64,000 nt of DNA. Origin: Streptomyces sp. APSN-46.1. Its GTDB lineage: Bacteria; Actinomycetota; Actinomycetes; Streptomycetales; Streptomycetaceae. The DNA is taken from the NCBI RefSeq assembly GCF_022815725.1, contig NZ_JALGRF010000007.1:239877-303876 (forward strand). Direction: 5' to 3'. The translations under genes and the position numbers were made by a program. Numbering within the stretch: position 1 is the first letter of the stretch; every line of letters begins with the position of its first letter. Below, piece by piece: positions 55,768-64,000 of this stretch. The notes beneath the pieces are model-generated. The model searched no databases, was not told the DNA's origin, and saw only the letters and a list, made by a program, of their open reading frames with translations.

Positions 55768-56115
55768 ATGGCTACGATCGAGGAGTGCCGCGCGGCACTC
55801 GACCAACTCTCCGGCAACCTGGCGCGGACCGACGGCGACGTGCGCGGCAGGGCCGCCCTCGACCGCTCCCTGAGCTGCCACATCACCGACCTGGACCAGA
55901 CCTTCACCGGCCGCCTCGACGACGGCCGGATCCGCGTGGACGCGCTCACCCCCGGCCCGCCCGCCACCAAGGCCGACATCCGGCTCGCGATGACCGGCGA
56001 CGACCTGGTGGCGATGGTCGCGGGCGAACTCAAGTTCGCCAAGGCCTGGGCCTCCGGCCGCATCACCCTGGAGGCCGGCTTCCGCGACCTACTCCGCCTG
56101 AAAAGCCTCCTCTAG
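55768..56115 (+). CDS. SCP2 sterol-binding domain protein
   Basis: A 115-residue protein made of one SCP2 domain: a helix MATIEECRAALDQLSG, beta-strands CHITDLDQTFTGRLDDGRI, and DIRLAMTGDDLVAMVAGELKF ending in GRITLEAG. The family binds lipids or other hydrophobic ligands. The ATG is preferred; a TACGGT box 10 bases upstream suggests a leaderless message. Divergent from the small gene next to tlyA, and followed by a three-copy 49-base repeat. Confidence 0.88.
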   Translation: MATIEECRAALDQLSGNLARTDGDVRGRAALDRSLSCHITDLDQTFTGRLDDGRIRVDALTPGPPATKADIRLAMTGDDLVAMVAGELKFAKAWASGRITLEAGFRDLLRLKSLL

Positions 56116-56153
56116 CCCCCCCGGCCCGGCACACCCAGCCCCGCCGGCACACC

Positions 56154-56295
56154 CAGCCCCGCCGGCGCTTGAGGCGCGGGGCCCGGGGCGGAGCCCCACA
56201 TCCAGCCCCGCCGGCGCTTGAGGCGCGGGGTCCGGGGCGGAGCCCCACATCCAGCCCCGCCGGCGTTTGAGGCGCGGGGTCTGGGGCGGAGCCCC
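56154..56295. repeat. Dispersed repeat, locus D: three 49-bp tandem copies
   Basis: Copies start at 56154, 56203 and 56252. Each reads CAGCCCCGCCGGCG then CTTGAGGCGCGGGG and CGGGGCGGAGCCCC. It fills the convergent gap between the SCP2 and fecE-like genes and shares its core with loci A-C. Confidence 0.9.
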
Positions 56296-56314
56296 AGGAG
56301 ACGGCCCGCGCCCG

Positions 56315-57145
56315 CTACTCGGCCCGAGCCGTCACACGGGCCTTCCGCGCCGCCGGAATCACCAACGGGGTACCCGTCTCCGGATCGGAGATCACCCGGC
56401 AGCGCAGCCCGAAGACCCGTTCCACCAGCTCGGCGGTGACCACCTCGGCCGGCGGCCCCTCCGCGACGACCTCCCCGCCCCGCAGGGCGATCAGGTGCGT
56501 GGCGTAGCGCGCCGCGTGGTTGAGGTCGTGCAGCACCGCGACCAGCGTCCGGCCCTGGTTCTCGTGCAGCTCCGCGCACAGGTCCAGCACGTCGAGCTGG
56601 TGCTGGATGTCCAGATAGGTCGTCGGCTCGTCCAGCAGCAGCAACGGCGTCTGCTGCGCCAGCGCCATCGCGATCCACACCCGCTGGCGCTGCCCGCCCG
56701 ACAGCTCGTCCACGGCCCGGCCGGCGAGCTCAGCGACCCCGGTGGAGGCCATCGACTCGTTGACGATCCGCTCGTCCTCCTCCGACCACTGCCGCAGCAG
56801 CCCCTGGTGCGGGTAGCGGCCGCGCGAGACCAGGTCGGATACCGTGATGCCGTCCGGCGCGATCGAGGACTGCGGGAGCAGTCCCAGGGTCTTGGCGACC
56901 TTCTTCGCGGGCAGCGACCCGATGGCCCGCCCGTCCAGCAGCACCCGCCCGGCGGACGGCTTCAGCATCCGCGACAGGGCGCGCAGCAGCGTGGACTTGC
57001 CGCACGCGTTGGGGCCGACGATCACCGTGAAGGAGTTGTCGGGTATCTCCACCGACAGGTTCTCGGCGATGACCCGCTGCTCGTAGGCGAGGGTCACGTT
57101 CTCCGCGGTCAGCCGCTGCACTTGCGTACTCCTCATATCCGTCAT
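56315..57145 (-). CDS. Iron-siderophore ABC transporter ATP-binding protein (FecE-like)
   Basis: A 276-residue ATPase with Walker A GPNACGKST (44-52), signature LSGGQRQR and Walker B LLLLDEPTTYLD, the pattern of FecE/FepC-type importers. The ATG at 57145 overlaps the preceding permease stop (ATGA). With the two permeases it forms a complete membrane part of a siderophore importer. An iron box at the head of the operon indicates control by iron. No binding protein is encoded alongside. Confidence 0.94.
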   Translation of the reverse strand: MTDMRSTQVQRLTAENVTLAYEQRVIAENLSVEIPDNSFTVIVGPNACGKSTLLRALSRMLKPSAGRVLLDGRAIGSLPAKKVAKTLGLLPQSSIAPDGITVSDLVSRGRYPHQGLLRQWSEEDERIVNESMASTGVAELAGRAVDELSGGQRQRVWIAMALAQQTPLLLLDEPTTYLDIQHQLDVLDLCAELHENQGRTLVAVLHDLNHAARYATHLIALRGGEVVAEGPPAEVVTAELVERVFGLRCRVISDPETGTPLVIPAARKARVTARAE

Positions 57146-58221
57146 ATCCGTCCCGCCTTGCGCTCGGCGACGAGCAGCCACAGCAGGTACACACCACCGA
57201 CGAGCCCCGTCACCACACCCACCGGCAGCTGGTCGGCGCCGAAGGCCCGCTGCGAGGCCCAGTCGGACAGCATCAGCAGCACGGAGCCCATCAGGGCACC
57301 CGTCAGCAGGCCCGCCCCGGGCGACCGGGCCAGCCGCCGGGCCAGCTGCGGCGCGGCCAGCGCGACGAAGCTGATCGGCCCGGCCGCGGCGCTCGCCGCG
57401 GTGGTCAGCAGGATCGCGGCCGCCATCAGCAGCAGCCGGGTCCGCTCCACCCGCACCCCCAGGGCGTACGCGGCGTCGTCACCCATCTCCATCATCCGCA
57501 GGGCCCGGCCCTGGCCGAGGATCAGCGGGAACAGCACCGCGCAGGCCGCCAGCAGCGGCCACACCTGCTCCCAGTCCCGGCCGGCCAGCGAGCCGGTCAG
57601 CCACACCATCGCCCGGGTCGCGTCCACGACCTGGGCCTTCGTCAGCAGGTACTGGATCGCGGCGACGAGCATCGCGGACGCGCCGATGCCGACGAGGACC
57701 AGCCGGTAGCCGTGGATCCCCCGCTTGTACGCGAGCAGGTACACGGCCAGGCCGGCGACCAGGCCGCCCACCAGGGCCCCGGCCGCCACCTGGGTGCCGT
57801 CGCCCTTGAACAGGATGATGGCGACGAGCGCGCCGACCGCCGAGCCGTGCCCGAAGCCGAGCAGGTCCGGGGAGCCGAGCGGGTTGCGCGAGACGGACTG
57901 GAAGACGGCGCCGGACATCCCGAGGGCCGCGCCGACCAGCAGGGCGACCAGGACCCGCGGCAGCCGCAGGTCGTTGACGATGAAGTCGTCGGCGGGCGTT
58001 CCGTTGCCCAGCAGGGTCCGCACGACGTCCCCCGGGGCGATCTGGAAGTCGCCGGTGCCGATGAGTACGACGGCCAGCGCCAGCGCCGCGGCGGCGAGCA
58101 GCAGCCCCACGGCCGCCGCGCGCCGCTCCACGCGCAGGGACGTCCCGCCGGGGAGCCGCAGCGGCCGGGGCCCGGGCCCGGCGGGCCGGCCGCCCGCCCG
58201 GGACTTCGTGGGCACGGTCAC
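57142..58221 (-). CDS. FecCD family siderophore permease (second subunit)
   Basis: A 359-residue permease of about ten segments. The conserved RLPRVLVALLVGAALGMSGA and RNPLGSPDLLGFGHGSA blocks define the family. The GTG at 58221 overlaps the upstream permease stop (GTGA), and its own stop overlaps the ATPase start. A basic Pro/Gly-rich cytoplasmic N-terminus of about 35 residues precedes the first membrane segment. It pairs with the upstream permease to form the channel. Confidence 0.94.
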   Translation of the reverse strand: MTVPTKSRAGGRPAGPGPRPLRLPGGTSLRVERRAAAVGLLLAAAALALAVVLIGTGDFQIAPGDVVRTLLGNGTPADDFIVNDLRLPRVLVALLVGAALGMSGAVFQSVSRNPLGSPDLLGFGHGSAVGALVAIILFKGDGTQVAAGALVGGLVAGLAVYLLAYKRGIHGYRLVLVGIGASAMLVAAIQYLLTKAQVVDATRAMVWLTGSLAGRDWEQVWPLLAACAVLFPLILGQGRALRMMEMGDDAAYALGVRVERTRLLLMAAAILLTTAASAAAGPISFVALAAPQLARRLARSPGAGLLTGALMGSVLLMLSDWASQRAFGADQLPVGVVTGLVGGVYLLWLLVAERKAGRI

Positions 58222-59279
58222 AGCTGGGCCATCCTCTTGCGCCGAACCAGGTAGATGAAGACGGGGCCGCCGATGAGCGCGGTGACGATGCCGACCTGCA
58301 ATTCCGCGGGCCGGGTGACGACCCGTCCGACGACGTCGGCGCCGAGCAGCAGTACGGGCGACAGGACCGCCGAGTAGGCGAGCACCCAGCGCATGTCCGG
58401 CCCGGTGAAGAACCGTACGAGGTGCGGGATCATCAGACCGATGAACACGATCGGCCCGCAGGCGGCGGTGGCGGCCCCGCACAGCAGGGTGATGGCGGCC
58501 ATGGCGCCGATCCGGGTCCGCGTCAGATGGGCTCCGAGCGCCCGGGCGGTGTCGTCGCCCATGGCCATCGCGTTGAGCGGGCGGCCCAGCGACAGCGCGA
58601 GCACCGCGCCGACCGCCAGGAACGGGGCCACCTGCGTGACGGTGTCCATGGTGGCCGAGGCCAGCGAGCCCACCGTCCAGAAGCGGAGCTTGTCCAGCGC
58701 CGTGCTGTCCATCAGCTGCACGGCGTTGATGTAGCCGACGAGGGCCGCGCTGGCCGCCGTACCGGCGAGGGCCAGGCGGACCGGGGTGGCGCTGCGGCTG
58801 CCGCCGAGCACGTACACGACGACGGAGACGGTGCCGGCGCCGAGGAACGCCCACCAGACGAACTCGCTGAGGGAGCCGGCGCCGAGGAAGCTGATCGCCG
58901 AGACGACGGCGGCCGCGGCGCCCGCGTTGACGCCGAGGATGCCGGGCTCGGCCAGCGGGTTGCGGGTCAGCGCCTGCATCACCGCGCCGGACAGGCCGAG
59001 ACCGAGGCCGACCAGCAGCCCGAGGATGGTCCGCGGCACCCGCAGGTCCCGTACCACCACGTCGGAGGGCGTCCCCGAGTAGTGGAACAGCCCGTGCCAG
59101 ACCTCGTCGAGCGGCATCTGCTTGGCACCCACGGCGATGCTCGCCACCGCGATCAGGGCCAGCACCGCGAAGGCGGCCAGCAGACCGGCGGCGCGCGCGC
59201 CGTGGCGCGCGCGGAGGGCGGTGGCCGCGGCGGGCGCCGCGCCCTGTTCGGGGGGACTTTCGAGACTCTCGACCAACAC
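58218..59279 (-). CDS. FecCD family siderophore permease (first subunit)
   Basis: A 353-residue permease with RVPRTILGLLVGLGLGLSGA and RNPLAEPGILGVNAGAA. First gene of the three-gene operon. The GTG at 59279 lies 7 bases after a TAACCT -10 box that is part of the iron box, so the message is probably leaderless and blocked when iron is plentiful. The lack of a substrate-binding lipoprotein gene nearby means that partner must be encoded elsewhere. Confidence 0.93.
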   Translation of the reverse strand: MLVESLESPPEQGAAPAAATALRARHGARAAGLLAAFAVLALIAVASIAVGAKQMPLDEVWHGLFHYSGTPSDVVVRDLRVPRTILGLLVGLGLGLSGAVMQALTRNPLAEPGILGVNAGAAAAVVSAISFLGAGSLSEFVWWAFLGAGTVSVVVYVLGGSRSATPVRLALAGTAASAALVGYINAVQLMDSTALDKLRFWTVGSLASATMDTVTQVAPFLAVGAVLALSLGRPLNAMAMGDDTARALGAHLTRTRIGAMAAITLLCGAATAACGPIVFIGLMIPHLVRFFTGPDMRWVLAYSAVLSPVLLLGADVVGRVVTRPAELQVGIVTALIGGPVFIYLVRRKRMAQL

Positions 59280-59284
59280 GGAAG

Positions 59285-59303
59285 TTAGGTTAGCCTACCC
59301 TCC
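59285..59303 (-). promoter_or_regulatory. Iron box (IdeR/DmdR-type operator)
   Basis: TTAGGTTAGCCTACCCT matches the 19-base iron-box consensus TTAGGTTAGGCTAACCTAA at about 15 of 19 positions when extended. It overlaps the -10 box of the siderophore transporter operon. Confidence 0.85.
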
Positions 59304-59356
59304 GCCCGACAAGATCCCCCGGTCGGCCCGGCAGCCGCCGGCGTGCCCGCCCGGGC

Positions 59357-60394
59357 TCAAAGCCCCAGCCTGGCGAGCGCCTTGTCCGCGTCCAGGCCGC
59401 ACGAACCCTCCCCGGCACGCGTCCAGGCCGCCGCGCAGAGCGCCCGCAACCCGTCGAGCGGATCCCCGTCCTCCCCGCGCAGGTCCAGTACGTCGTCCAG
59501 CGCGACCGCGGTCCAGCCCCCGCAGCGGAAGCCCTCCCCGGCCGCACCCACGACCTCCGGCTGACCGGTCAGTAGCCCCCGCAGATCCCGGTCCACGTAC
59601 GTCGGCCGGTGCCTGGGCTCCGCCCGCAGCAGCAGCTCCGCGTCCGTCACCCCGGTCAGCACCAGCAGCGAGTCCACCTCCCCGTTGAAGGCGCCCTCGA
59701 TGTCGGTGTCCAGCCGGTCCCCCACCACCAGCGGCCGCTTCGCCCCGGTCCGCAGCACCGTCTCCCGGTGCATCGGCGGCCACGGCTTGCCCGCCACCTG
59801 GGGCACCGCGCCCGTGGCGATCCGTACGGCCTCCACCGCCGCCCCGTTGCCCGGTGCGATCCCGCGCGCCGACGGAATCGTCAGATCCGTGTTGGACGCG
59901 AACCACGGCACCCCGCGGTTGATCGCGTACGAGGCCTCCGCGAGCCGCCCCCACGGCAGGTCGAAGCCCCCGAACCCCTGGACGACCGCCGCCAAGCCCT
60001 CCTCATCGGCCGACTCCACCGGCACGAGCCCCCGCTCGCGCAGCGCGACCCGCAGCCCGTCGCCGCCGATCACCAGCACCTTCGAGCCCGCCGGCACCTG
60101 GTCCGCGATCATCCGGGCCACCGCCTGCGCCGAGGTGACCACCTCGGCGGCCTCGCTCGGGATGCCCAGCTCCGTCAGGTGCGCGGCCACCGCCTCAGGC
60201 GTCCGCAGCGCGTTGTTCGTGACGTACGCGAGGTGCATCCCGCCGGCCCGGGCCGCCACGAGCGAGTCCACGGCGTGCGCGATGGCACGACCGCCCGCGT
60301 ACACCACCCCGTCGAGGTCCAGGAGAGCCGTGTCGTAGGCCTGGTGCAGACTCCGCTCACTGCCCGCGGGACGGGTCCTGCGCTGCCGGGTCAT
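59357..60394 (-). CDS. HAD-IIA family phosphatase (NagD-like)
   Basis: A 345-residue hydrolase with HAD motif I LDLDGVVYAG (25-34, nucleophile Asp), motif II VTNN and motif III/IV VVGDRLDTDIEGA; the cap domain of type C2A lies between. Members remove phosphate from small metabolites such as nucleotides or glycerol phosphate. ATG start with GAGGAGGGG about 8 bases upstream. The last 60 residues are a lineage-specific extension. Divergent from the DUF1015 gene. Substrate unknown. Confidence 0.92.
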   Translation of the reverse strand: MTRQRRTRPAGSERSLHQAYDTALLDLDGVVYAGGRAIAHAVDSLVAARAGGMHLAYVTNNALRTPEAVAAHLTELGIPSEAAEVVTSAQAVARMIADQVPAGSKVLVIGGDGLRVALRERGLVPVESADEEGLAAVVQGFGGFDLPWGRLAEASYAINRGVPWFASNTDLTIPSARGIAPGNGAAVEAVRIATGAVPQVAGKPWPPMHRETVLRTGAKRPLVVGDRLDTDIEGAFNGEVDSLLVLTGVTDAELLLRAEPRHRPTYVDRDLRGLLTGQPEVVGAAGEGFRCGGWTAVALDDVLDLRGEDGDPLDGLRALCAAAWTRAGEGSCGLDADKALARLGL

Positions 60395-60482
60395 CGTGCC
60401 CCCTCCTCATACAATCGATCTTGTCTCATTTCCGCACTCCCCCGATCATCCCGCACGCCGAGACGCGTCTTACCATGCACCA

Positions 60483-61754
60483 ATGACCACTTCAGACACC
60501 GCGGAGCGCGGGCTGCGGCTGATCCCCTTCCACGGACTGCGCTATGTCCCGGAGCGTGTGGGCAGCCTCGCCGCCGTCACCTCACCGCCATACGACGTGG
60601 TCGTGCGCCCCGACGGAGTCGACCACCTCGAATCCGCCGACCCCCACAACATCGTCCGCCTGATCCTTCCGCAGGCCGCCACCCCCGCCGCGCGCAACGA
60701 ACAGGCCGCGCGCACCCTGCGCCACTGGCTCTCCGAGGGCATCCTCAGCGCCGACGCGGAGCCCGCGCTGTACGTGTACGAGCAGCGCAAGGGGGACCTC
60801 CTCCAGCGCGGCGTCATCGGCGCCCTGGCCCTGTCCGCCGCCGAGGCCGGCATCGTACTGCCCCACGAGGACGTCATGCCGGACGTGGTCACCGACCGGG
60901 CCGGCCTGATGCGCGCCACCTCCGCCAATCTCGAACCCCTCCTGCTCACCTACCTCGGCGACGCCCCCGACGAGGGCGCGGCGGAGGTCGTCGAGCGGAC
61001 CGCGCAGCGCGCGCCCCTCCTCTCCACCACCACCGAGGACGGCTTCCGGCACCGCCTCTGGTCCATCACCGACCCCGCCGAGCTGGCCGCCGTCACCTCG
61101 GACCTCGGCCACCGTCAGGCCCTCATCGCCGACGGCCACCACCGCTGGGCGACGTACCTGCGCCTCCAGCAGGAACACCGGTCCCCCACCGGCTGGGACT
61201 TCGGCCTGGTCCTCCTCGTCGACACCGCCCGCTACCCGCTCCAGGTCCGCGCCATCCACCGGATGCTGCGCCGCCTCCCCGTAGCCGACGCCCTGGCCGC
61301 GCTGGACGGTTCCTTCCGGGTCCGCCCCGTCGACGGCCCGCTCCCGCGGGCCCTGGATGCCCTCGCGGCCGCCGCGGCGGAGGGCAACGCCTTCCTGCTG
61401 ACCGGCGACGGCGCCTTCCACCTGGTCACCGACCCCGACCCGGCGCTCATCGACCGCACCGTGCGCCGCGACCGCCCCGAGGCCTGGCGCCGGCTGGACG
61501 CCACCGTGCTCCACGCGACCCTGCTCGACACGCTGTGGCACGTCCCCGACGCCCCCGAGCACATCGCGTACATCCACGACACGGAAGCCACCATCGCCAT
61601 GGCCGAGCGCCACGGAGGCACCGCCGTGCTGCTCCACCCGGTACGGGAGGACGTGGTCCGGGACCTGGCCCGCCAGGGTGTCACCATGCCGCGGAAGTCC
61701 ACCTCCTTCGGACCGAAACCGGCCACCGGCCTGGTGCTGCGGAGCGTGGACTGA
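60483..61754 (+). CDS. DUF1015 family protein
   Basis: A 423-residue protein of the DUF1015 family (PFHGLRYVPE, SPPYDVV, DPHNIVRLILP, the HEDVMPDV block, and IADGHHRWATYLRL near the middle). Relatives are found next to serine or sugar-metabolism genes, but activity is not established; a kinase-like role has been suggested for some. The ATG is probably leaderless (TACCAT box 6 bases upstream). Followed by a strong hairpin. Confidence 0.92.
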   Translation: MTTSDTAERGLRLIPFHGLRYVPERVGSLAAVTSPPYDVVVRPDGVDHLESADPHNIVRLILPQAATPAARNEQAARTLRHWLSEGILSADAEPALYVYEQRKGDLLQRGVIGALALSAAEAGIVLPHEDVMPDVVTDRAGLMRATSANLEPLLLTYLGDAPDEGAAEVVERTAQRAPLLSTTTEDGFRHRLWSITDPAELAAVTSDLGHRQALIADGHHRWATYLRLQQEHRSPTGWDFGLVLLVDTARYPLQVRAIHRMLRRLPVADALAALDGSFRVRPVDGPLPRALDALAAAAAEGNAFLLTGDGAFHLVTDPDPALIDRTVRRDRPEAWRRLDATVLHATLLDTLWHVPDAPEHIAYIHDTEATIAMAERHGGTAVLLHPVREDVVRDLARQGVTMPRKSTSFGPKPATGLVLRSVD

Positions 61755-61769
61755 GGCCCCTGGAAACGC

Positions 61770-61805
61770 GAAAGGGCGGTACCCCCGAGGGGGTACCGCC
61801 CTTTC
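61770..61805. terminator. Bidirectional terminator between DUF1015 and TPR genes
   Basis: A perfect 16-bp stem (61770-61785 with 61790-61805, loop CGAG) between convergent genes, followed by a T-rich stretch on the plus strand. Confidence 0.85.
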
Positions 61806-61830
61806 CTTTCAGCTGTCTCAGCTACGTCGA

Positions 61831-63771
61831 CTAGGCCTTGTCGCCGGCCTGGCCCCGCTCGTCGTCCTCGTCCTCGTCGCCGACGACGATCTCGTCGGTG
61901 ACGTCCACATCGGCGGCGGAGTCTTCGAGGGGCTCGTACTCCTCGTCGTCCTCGTCGTAGTACTCGGCCTGGTCCGAGGCCCGCTCGGCGGCGGCCACCT
62001 CGGCGGCATCCGCCTCGTCGCCCTCGTCGCCCTCGTCGTCGGCAAGGTCCGCGTCGTCGTCGTGCATCGCGTCGACGAACTCGACTCCGTCCAGCTCGGC
62101 GAGCCGGTCGGAGGCGTCCGTGGCCCCGTCCTTGTCCGCCTCGAGGGTCTTGCCGAACCACTCGCGCGCCTCGTCCTCACGACCGGCCGCCAGCAGGGCG
62201 TCGGCGTAGGCGTACCGCAGACGCGCGGTCCACGGGTGGACGGTGTTGGAGGCGAGCTCGGGGCTCTGCAGGGTCACGATCGCGGCGTCGAGCTGCCCCA
62301 GGTCGCGCCGGGCACCGGCTGCGACGAGACGCATCTCGACCTGACCGGCCTTGTCCAGCTTCTGCACCTCGGGCTCGCCGGCCATGGCCAGGGCCCGCTC
62401 CGGACGGCCGAGGCCGCGCTCGCAGTCGGCCATGACGGGCCACAGCTCGACGGAACCGGTCATCCGCTTGGCGGCGCGGAACTCCGCGAGCGCCTCGCTG
62501 TACTTCTGCGTGGCGTACGCGGCGAAGCCGGCGGCCTCGCGCACGGCGGCGACACGGGAGGCCAGCCGCAGAGCGATGCGCGAGTACGCGTACGCCTGCT
62601 CCGGGTCGTCGTCGATCAGCCGGGCCACCATGACCAGGTTGCGGGAGACCTCCTCGGCCAGGCCCTTCGGCAGGCTCAGGAGCTCCTGACGCACGTCGGC
62701 GTCGATCTCGTGACCGGTGATGTCCTCGTCGATCGGAAGCCGCTTGACCGGGTCCCGGTCGCGGTCCGCGCGGAAGTCGCGGTCTCCACCCCGGTCGTCA
62801 CGCCCGCCACGGTAGCCACCGCGGTCGCCACCTCGGTCGTCGCGGCGCGGGTAGGACGGACGGTCGCCGCCGGTGGGACGGCCGCCACGGTCGTCACGAC
62901 CACCGCGGAAACCACCACGCTCATCGTCACGACGGGGGTACGAGGGACGCCCGCCGCGCTCGTCGTCACGACGCGGGTACGACGGACGCTCCCCACCACG
63001 GTCGTCACGGCGGAAACCGCCGCCGGCGCCACCGGTCGGACGGCCACCACGCTCATCGTCACGGCGCGGGTAGCTCGGACGCTCCCCACCACGGTCGTCA
63101 CGACGCGGGTACGAGGGACGGTCCCCGCCACGGTCGTCGCGGCGCGGGTAGGAGGGACGGTCGCCGCCGGTGGGACGGCCGCCACGGTCGTCACGACCAC
63201 CGCGGAAACCACCACGCTCGTCATCACGACGCGGGTAGGACGGACGGTCCCCACCACGGTCGTCACGACGGAAACCGCCGCCACCACCGGTCGGACGGCC
63301 ACCGCGCTCGTCATCACGACGCGGGTACGAGGGACGGTCCCCGCCACGGTCGTCACGACGGAAACCGCCACCACCACCGGAGGGACGCCCACCACGCTCG
63401 TCATCACGACGCGGGTACGAGGGACGGTCGCCACCACGGTCGTCACGACGCGGGAAGGACGGACGGTCCCCACCAGTGGGACGGCCGCCACGGTCGTCGT
63501 CACGGCGGGGGTAGCTCGGACGGTCACCACCGCGGTCGTCACGACCACGGAAGCCGCCGCCGCCACTGGCGGGGCGCCCGCCACGGTCATCACGGCGGAA
63601 GCCGCCACCGGCGCCACCGGTCGGCCGGCCACCACGGTCGTCGCGACGGAAGCCGCCACCGGAGGGGCGGTCACCGCCACGGTCGTCACGGCCCCCGCGA
63701 TAACCGCCCCTGTCACCACCGTCGTTGCGCCGAGGCTCGCGCTCCGGACGATCGTCGGGAGAGTTGGACAT
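61831..63771 (-). CDS. TPR protein with long RGG-rich repeat region
   Basis: A 646-residue protein. Residues about 20-350 are a run of DRGGDRPSYPRRDDERGG-like repeats, rich in Arg, Gly, Asp and Tyr, expected to be disordered and to bind RNA. A helical TPR-like domain follows (LPKGLAEEVSRNLVMVARLI to about 545), then a very acidic tail (DDDADLADDEGDEGDE). ATG at 63771 has AGGAG about 8 bases upstream; the longer reading runs into the rRNA terminator. It lies just downstream of the 5S rRNA gene. An RNA-related or condensate-forming role is inference. Confidence 0.88.
   Translation of the reverse strand: MSNSPDDRPEREPRRNDGGDRGGYRGGRDDRGGDRPSGGGFRRDDRGGRPTGGAGGGFRRDDRGGRPASGGGGFRGRDDRGGDRPSYPRRDDDRGGRPTGGDRPSFPRRDDRGGDRPSYPRRDDERGGRPSGGGGGFRRDDRGGDRPSYPRRDDERGGRPTGGGGGFRRDDRGGDRPSYPRRDDERGGFRGGRDDRGGRPTGGDRPSYPRRDDRGGDRPSYPRRDDRGGERPSYPRRDDERGGRPTGGAGGGFRRDDRGGERPSYPRRDDERGGRPSYPRRDDERGGFRGGRDDRGGRPTGGDRPSYPRRDDRGGDRGGYRGGRDDRGGDRDFRADRDRDPVKRLPIDEDITGHEIDADVRQELLSLPKGLAEEVSRNLVMVARLIDDDPEQAYAYSRIALRLASRVAAVREAAGFAAYATQKYSEALAEFRAAKRMTGSVELWPVMADCERGLGRPERALAMAGEPEVQKLDKAGQVEMRLVAAGARRDLGQLDAAIVTLQSPELASNTVHPWTARLRYAYADALLAAGREDEAREWFGKTLEADKDGATDASDRLAELDGVEFVDAMHDDDADLADDEGDEGDEADAAEVAAAERASDQAEYYDEDDEEYEPLEDSAADVDVTDEIVVGDEDEDDERGQAGDKA
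62780..63690 (-). repeat. Coding repeats for DRGG/SYPRRDD motifs
   Basis: Imperfect tandem repeats (mainly units encoding GGDRPSYPRRDDERGG and GGGGFRRDDRGG) within the TPR gene. High similarity at DNA level points to recent expansion and possible length differences between strains. Confidence 0.8.
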
Positions 63772-63861
63772 GGGTGTTGCTCCTGTCTTCGGGGTACCGC
63801 TAGTCATTCTCGCGCAACCAACCCATGGCCGCGCTTCGGCGTAAAGATCTACAAAAACAAA

Positions 63862-63906
63862 AAGGACCCTTGATCCAGCGTTGAACGCTGGACCAAGGGT
63901 CCTTTG
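63862..63906 (-). terminator. rRNA operon terminator
   Basis: A long hairpin (63862-63881 with 63887-63906, one mismatch) followed on the minus strand by a T-rich run. It lies a few bases beyond the 5S rRNA. Confidence 0.9.
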
Positions 63907-63914
63907 AAAGATTG

Positions 63915-64000
63915 TTCGGCGGTGTCCTACTCTCCCACAGGGTCCCCCCTGCAGTACCATCGGCGCTGAAAGGCTTAGCTTCCGGGTTCGGAATGTAACC
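63915..64000 (-). rRNA. rrf: 5S rRNA (3' part; 5' end outside window)
   Basis: The minus strand reads GGTTACATTCCGAACCCGG, then AAGCTAAGCCTTTCAGCGCC and the closing GTAGGACACCGCCGAAC, typical of Streptomyces 5S rRNA. About 30-35 bases of its 5' end lie beyond the window, so the 16S-23S-5S operon runs leftward into this region. Confidence 0.97.

Overview
The window is high-GC (roughly 70% or more) DNA from a Streptomyces chromosome. Supporting signs are the GTG/TTG starts, many leaderless genes with a TAnnnT box 6-9 bases before the start codon, strong GC-biased third positions, and the gene order sepF paralogue / der-plsC-cmk-tyrA / scpA-scpB-rluB / orphan parA-ald / pyrG / recN-nadK-tlyA. 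From memory this order matches the SCO1749-SCO1790 neighbourhood of S. coelicolor; that was not checked by search. No insertion sequence, prophage, CRISPR array or tRNA is visible. The right edge enters the 3' end of an rRNA operon (5S rRNA, minus strand).

Layout. 1-5.5 kb: a 1330-residue P-loop/TIR/NB-ARC/TPR protein of the FxsT type, a SLATT-like (DUF4231) membrane protein, and a convergent SLOG nucleotide-sensor-like protein. 5.6-18.9 kb: streptogrisin-type protease, DUF5685 protein with a cysteine-rich tail, SepF paralogue, glutaryl-CoA dehydrogenase-like enzyme, MFS exporter, PIG-V-like mannosyltransferase, PAP2 phosphatase, WYL regulator, Rpf-LysM cell-wall hydrolase and two lineage-restricted proteins. 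19-23.1 kb: der, plsC-like, cmk, tyrA. 23.3-28.5 kb: DUF952, Rieske lipoprotein, nucleotidyltransferase, and the tightly overlapped NAD-salvage operon pnuC-nadR-nrtR-ADP-ribosylglycohydrolase, with a promoter/operator palindrome. 28.6-36.5 kb: scpA-scpB-rluB, a 1.4-kb repeat-rich gap, the orphan RHH-parA pair, ald. 36.7-51.6 kb: a STAND/TPR ATPase, NUDIX, pyrG, GH15, a FAD oxidoreductase, amine oxidase plus amine permease divergent from a PucR regulator, and a glycosyltransferase. 51.8-64 kb: recN, nadK, tlyA, a small protein, SCP2, fecCDE-type transporter under an iron box, HAD phosphatase, DUF1015, an RGG-rich TPR protein and 5S rRNA.

How the genes work together. Several neighbours touch NAD or ADP-ribose: the TIR domain, nadR/pnuC/nrtR, ADP-ribosylglycohydrolase, NUDIX hydrolase and NAD kinase. 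Others serve chromosome organisation and division (scpAB, orphan ParA with its RHH partner, SepF, recN, pyrG/cmk for CTP). The best candidates for undescribed biology are the TIR/NB-ARC/TPR-SLATT-SLOG locus, which carries a bldA-dependent TTA codon; the NrtR-controlled operon that ties NAD salvage to removal of ADP-ribose; the orphan ParA-RHH pair with a palindromic site; and a series of short tandem duplications that sit on gene ends and start/stop overlaps. The largest of these is a 47-bp array that appears to be derived from the 3' end of the RHH gene.
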